Below are positions 60,706 through 64,000 of a DNA stretch of 64,000 bases, piece after piece (within the stretch, counting starts at the first letter, position 1; each line of letters starts with the position of its first letter). Under the pieces are notes generated by a model. The model did not search any database and was not told the origin of the DNA. It was given only the letters and a program-made list of their open reading frames with translations. Origin of the DNA: Nesterenkonia sedimenti (GTDB lineage Bacteria; Actinomycetota; Actinomycetes; Actinomycetales; Micrococcaceae); assembly GCF_012641515.1 (NCBI RefSeq), contig NZ_JABAHY010000011.1, forward strand, positions 1-64,000, written 5' to 3'. Position numbers and translations under genes: made by a program.

Positions 60706-61998
60706 ATGGCCCGTATTGGTGAGAGCACAGACCTGCTGAAGTGTTCCTTCTGCGGTAAGAGTCAAAAGCAGGTCCGTTATAAGCTCATCGCCGGCCCAGG
60801 TGTCTACATCTGTGACGAGTGCATCGAGCTGTGCAACGAGATCATCGACGAGTATCTCAACGAGGTCCAGGAGACCTCCGAGGTAGAGCTGCCCACCCCG
60901 CGGGAGATCTACCAGTACCTCGAGGAATACGTCGTCGGGCAGGATCAGGCCAAGCGCGCCCTCTCGGTGGCGGTGCACAACCACTACAAGCGGATCCAGG
61001 CCACCGGTTCGGCGGCCAAAACCGCCTCCCTGGAGAAGGGCCCCTACGACGACGTCGAAATCGGCAAGTCGAATATCCTCATGGTCGGTCCCACCGGCTC
61101 GGGTAAAACCTACCTCGCCCAGTCTCTGGCCCGGAAGCTGCAGGTGCCGTTCATCGTCGCCGATGCCACCAGTCTCACTGAGGCCGGCTATGTGGGTGAA
61201 GACGTCGAGAACATCCTGCTCAAACTCATCCAGGCCGCCGATGGGGATGTGAAGAAGGCCGAACAGGGCATCGTCTACATCGACGAGATCGACAAGATCT
61301 CCCGGAAATCGGAGAACCCCTCCATCACTCGGGATGTCTCCGGTGAAGGTGTCCAGCAGGCCCTGCTGAAGATCCTGGAGGGCACTACCGCATCGGTGGC
61401 ACCCCAGGGCGGGCGCAAGCACCCGCAGCAGGAGTTCATCCAGATCGATACCTCCAATGTGCTGTTCATCGTCGCCGGTGCCTTCGCCGGACTCGAGGAG
61501 ATCATCGAATCCCGCGCCGGTAAGAAGGGCCTCGGCTTCGGTGCTCCACTGAGCAGCATCACCCGCAATGAGGCCAGCTACGCCGATGTCGAACCTGAGG
61601 ACCTCCACAAATTCGGACTCATCCCCGAGTTCATCGGACGCCTGCCCGTGGTCGCCACCGTTGAGGAGCTCGACGACGACGCCCTGCGGGAGATCCTCAC
61701 CAAGCCTAAGAACGCGCTGCTGAAGCAGTACCAGAAGATCTTCAGCCTCGATGATGTGGAGCTCTTCTTCGAAGACGACGCCGTCGATGCTGTGGTCGAA
61801 CAGGCCCAGGCTCGGGGAACCGGTGCCCGTGGTCTGCGCTCCATCCTGGAGAGCGTGCTCAACGGTGTGATGTTCGACCTGCCTGGCCGTGATGACATCG
61901 CCATCGTGACCATCACCGGTGACGTGGTCCGTGAAGGTGCCGAACCGCTGCTGACCACCCGCGCAGAGGCGAAGAAGCTGCGTAAGAAGTCCGCCTGA
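60706..61998 (+). CDS. clpX: ATP-dependent Clp protease ATPase subunit
   Basis: A 430-residue AAA+ unfoldase for ClpP. The N-terminal zinc-binding domain has Cys13, Cys16 and a downstream CDECIELC pair. Walker A is [15 protein letters not shown], Walker [11 protein letters not shown], and the ClpP-binding IGF-type loop region is GAPLSSI-like in [10 protein letters not shown]. Sensor 2 lies in [12 protein letters not shown]. It recognises substrates and threads them into ClpP1P2. It follows clpP2 by 85 bp with its own possible promoter (TAGCCT near 60651). Confidence 0.96.
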   Translation: MARIGESTDLLKCSFCGKSQKQVRYKLIAGPGVYICDECIELCNEIIDEYLNEVQETSEVELPTPREIYQYLEEYVVGQDQAKRALSVAVHNHYKRIQATGSAAKTASLEKGPYDDVEIGKSNILMVGPTGSGKTYLAQSLARKLQVPFIVADATSLTEAGYVGEDVENILLKLIQAADGDVKKAEQGIVYIDEIDKISRKSENPSITRDVSGEGVQQALLKILEGTTASVAPQGGRKHPQQEFIQIDTSNVLFIVAGAFAGLEEIIESRAGKKGLGFGAPLSSITRNEASYADVEPEDLHKFGLIPEFIGRLPVVATVEELDDDALREILTKPKNALLKQYQKIFSLDDVELFFEDDAVDAVVEQAQARGTGARGLRSILESVLNGVMFDLPGRDDIAIVTITGDVVREGAEPLLTTRAEAKKLRKKSA

Positions 61999-62048
61999 GG
62001 ACCGCCACAGCGCTTTCGCCATGTAGTATTACAGACCTCAAGCAACAT

Positions 62049-62061
62049 ATGTGATTCACAT
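62049..62061. promoter_or_regulatory. palindrome upstream of sugar-transporter operon
   Basis: ATGTGATTCACAT is a perfect 13-bp palindrome (central T) located 20 bases before the GTG start of the binding-protein gene and just downstream of possible -10 boxes (TAGTAT, 62024-62029). Its position suits a repressor such as a LacI-type sugar regulator; none is visible here. Confidence 0.45.
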
Positions 62062-62081
62062 CGCAGCATTGAGGAGGCAAG

Positions 62082-63365
62082 GTGGTGAAAGCGCGTGTGG
62101 CAGGCGCGGCCGTTACAGCAGCGGCGCTGCTGCTCACCGGCTGCGGGCAGGATGATGACACCCCGGTGCTCACCTGGTACATCAACCCAGACGATGGCGG
62201 CCAGGCGGCTTTGGCGCAGCAGTGCACCGAAGAGGCTGACGGGGCCTATCAGATTCAGACCTCTCTGCTGCCCAATGATGCCCCGGACCAGCGGGAACAG
62301 CTGGCCCGCCGGCTGGCAGCTGGAGACTCCTCCCTGGACATCATGAGCCTGGACCCGCCCTTCATCCCGGAACTCTCCGAACCAGGATTCCTCGCACCAG
62401 TCCCCGATGATGTCGCCGAGCGCACCACCGCGGACACCTTGGAAGGCGCCCTGGCAGGAGCCATGTGGGATGACGAATTGGTCACTGTGCCCTTCTGGGC
62501 CAATACGCAGATCCTCTGGTACCGGGAATCCGTGGCCGAGGAAGCCGGACTCGATATGGATCAGCCGGTGACCTGGGAGGAGATCATGGACGTCGCTGCC
62601 GAACAGGACAAGTATCTCGGAATCCAGGGAATTCGTGCAGAATCCATGACCGTCTGGGTCAATGCACTGATGGAATCCCAGGATGAGCCGGTGCTGGTTG
62701 ACCCTTCAGCAGACGCTGAGGACCTCGAAACGAATTTCGACTCGCAGGCTGGCGAAGCGTCAGCGGAGATTCTGTCCCGCATCGGAGAGGAAGGCCTGGC
62801 CGGCCCCGGCATCGCATCGATGGACGAGAACCAGGCCATGCTGTTGTTCCAGGGCGACAACGGGTCCTTCATGGTCAATTGGCCCTTCATCTGGCCTGCC
62901 ACCCTCGCGGCAGCCGAAGAGGGAACCGTCGATGCTGACCTGCCCGATGACATCGGGTGGGCACTGTATCCCCAAGTGGCTGAAGGCACAGAAGCCTCCG
63001 CGCCGCTGGGCGGGATCAACCTGGCGGTCGGGGCCGAATCTGACTATCCCGACTTGGCGTATGAAGCCATAGAATGCATCGTCACCCCGGAGAATCAGGC
63101 CGAATACTTCGTCACCAACGGAAACCCGCCGTCATCGGAGTCCGCTTTCGACGATGACCGTGTGGTCGACGAGTTCCCCATGGCCGACACCATCCGTGAG
63201 GCCCTGGACAGTTCCGCGCCGCGCCCGCAGACGCCCTACTACAACGAAATCTCCGAATCAGTTCAAGAGAACTTCACCCCGCTCTCCGGCGTCGACCCAG
63301 AGACCACACCGGCTCAGACCGATTCGTACATCATGGAAGTCCTGCGAGGGGAGCGCCTGCTGTGA
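62082..63365 (+). CDS. ABC transporter sugar-binding lipoprotein (LpqY-like)
   Basis: A 427-residue solute-binding protein of family 1. The N-terminus has a hydrophobic stretch and lipobox LLTGC ([16 protein letters not shown]), so it is anchored to the outer face of the membrane. It resembles actinobacterial trehalose-binding LpqY proteins: [14 protein letters not shown] near the start and [18 protein letters not shown] in the middle. GAGGAGG lies upstream of GTG 62082. The stop overlaps the permease GTG, so they are coupled. The sugar (trehalose or maltose type) is inferred. Confidence 0.85.
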   Translation: MVKARVAGAAVTAAALLLTGCGQDDDTPVLTWYINPDDGGQAALAQQCTEEADGAYQIQTSLLPNDAPDQREQLARRLAAGDSSLDIMSLDPPFIPELSEPGFLAPVPDDVAERTTADTLEGALAGAMWDDELVTVPFWANTQILWYRESVAEEAGLDMDQPVTWEEIMDVAAEQDKYLGIQGIRAESMTVWVNALMESQDEPVLVDPSADAEDLETNFDSQAGEASAEILSRIGEEGLAGPGIASMDENQAMLLFQGDNGSFMVNWPFIWPATLAAAEEGTVDADLPDDIGWALYPQVAEGTEASAPLGGINLAVGAESDYPDLAYEAIECIVTPENQAEYFVTNGNPPSSESAFDDDRVVDEFPMADTIREALDSSAPRPQTPYYNEISESVQENFTPLSGVDPETTPAQTDSYIMEVLRGERLL

Positions 63366-64000
63366 CCACCACTGCTGAAAACCCCGCCAACGCCGAGGAC
63401 CGCCGCCGCCGGGACCGCAGGCCCGCCCGTCCGAAGAAGTCCGACCGCGCGAAGGCCGAGGCGCGGTTGGGATGGATGCTGGCCGGTCCGGCCTTCGTGG
63501 TCATGCTGGCGGTCACCGCCTATCCGATCGCCCAGGCGATCTTCGACTCGCTCTTCTCCTACCGCCTGACCGCTCCGGATGAACGCTCCTTCATCTTCCT
63601 AGACAATTATCTGCTGCTCTTCACCGACGGTACGTTCTGGCGCATCTTCGGAGTCACACTGCTGATCACCGTCATCACCGTCGCGGTTGAGCTGGTCTTG
63701 GGCTTCGGGTTAGCCATTGTGATGCACAAAGCTCTGAAGTCGCTGCGCGGGCTGCTGCGCACCTCGATCCTGGTGCCCTACGGCATCATCACCGTGGTCT
63801 CCGCCTTCGCCTGGTACTACATGTTCCATATCAACTCCGGGTTTGTGAACCAATGGTTCAGCTGGGTCCCGGGGATTGACAGTGACCTGGACTGGTTCGC
63901 GAACTTCTGGACTGCGATCACGGTGATCATGGCCTCCGAAATCTGGAAGACCACACCGTTCATCGCACTGCTGCTGCTGGCCGGACTCGCTCAGGTGCCC
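63362..64000 (+). CDS. sugar ABC transporter permease (SugA-like), partial
   Basis: An open frame from GTG 63362 to the window edge (213 codons) begins [20 protein letters not shown], a charged cytoplasmic lead, then shows at least four membrane helices (GWMLAGPAFVVMLAVTAYPI, FGVTLLITVITVAVELVLGF). This is the first permease of a carbohydrate ABC transporter (MalF/SugA type); the EAA loop is not yet reached. It overlaps the binding-protein stop by GTGA. The second permease and ATPase should lie beyond the window. Confidence 0.88.
   Translation, partial: MTTTAENPANAEDRRRRDRRPARPKKSDRAKAEARLGWMLAGPAFVVMLAVTAYPIAQAIFDSLFSYRLTAPDERSFIFLDNYLLLFTDGTFWRIFGVTLLITVITVAVELVLGFGLAIVMHKALKSLRGLLRTSILVPYGIITVVSAFAWYYMFHINSGFVNQWFSWVPGIDSDLDWFANFWTAITVIMASEIWKTTPFIALLLLAGLAQVP

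Noticed and set aside
60520-62022. Antisense frame of 500 codons across clpX
   Set aside because: Its sequence is low-complexity for a protein (Gly/Asp/Leu), has no family resemblance, and clpX on the other strand is a complete recognisable gene.

Overview
The window looks like chromosome of a high-GC Gram-positive actinobacterium, most likely a member of the Micrococcaceae. Supporting signs are the GC-rich, codon-biased genes, the clpS-DUF2017 pair, the DUF3039-helicase pair, the HemD/winged-helix fusion beside nirB, the tig-clpP1-clpP2-clpX order, and many start codons 6-8 bases behind a TANNNT -10 box (leaderless transcripts). The genus cannot be fixed from the sequence alone.

Layout. 1-660: edge of an unrecognised gene and a non-coding stretch with four spaced 17-bp repeats. 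662-3651: ridA-araC-lysE operon divergent from a TetR regulator and an isochorismatase-type hydrolase. 3648-5375: ABC-F ATPase with a structured leader. 5601-16874: assimilatory nitrate/nitrite locus. Its parts are narK (frameshifted in a CT repeat), nasC, nasB, and convergently hemD-cobA-nirB, with nirD and a sirohydrochlorin chelatase reading away from nirB across a promoter that carries an 11-bp-phased pentamer array of GlnR type. 16934-21801: flavin reductase/SRPBCC pair, aminotransferase, thiL, UDP-glucose dehydrogenase. 21859-29211: IclR regulator divergent from leuC-leuD, then the envelope genes murA-plsC-gpsA-ddl.

29212-29759 is a degraded patch with an IS110-family transposase tail. 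29760-41733 holds DUF3039 and its SF2 helicase, an acetyltransferase, an AbiEi/DUF559-type protein, a zinc alcohol dehydrogenase, pncA-pncB, clpS-DUF2017, a metallo-hydrolase, rph-rdgB-exonuclease, and a short ADP-ribosylglycohydrolase-like gene. 41834-46535 is sbcD-sbcC plus a small membrane protein. 46513-50582 holds a hydrolase, mqo and a Tat-exported peptide-type binding protein.

50877-54464 is a compact persulfide/sulfide-detoxification operon: two CsoR/CstR-type operators, persulfide dioxygenase-rhodanese, rhodanese-DUF2892, TauE-type exporter, thioredoxin and a CstR-like repressor. It is followed by a scar (54499-55471): a LysR gene cut by an IS3-family remnant fused to a serine-recombinase tail, next to tRNA-Leu. 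The right end holds a peroxiredoxin, tRNA-Lys, tRNA-Pro, trigger factor, clpP1-clpP2-clpX with unusual tandem hairpins before clpP1, and the start of a sugar (trehalose/maltose-type) ABC transporter that runs off the window.

The two most coherent functional systems are the nitrate-to-ammonium pathway, with its siroheme supply and probable nitrogen control, and the CstR-controlled persulfide operon. No CRISPR array, prophage or biosynthetic cluster was seen.
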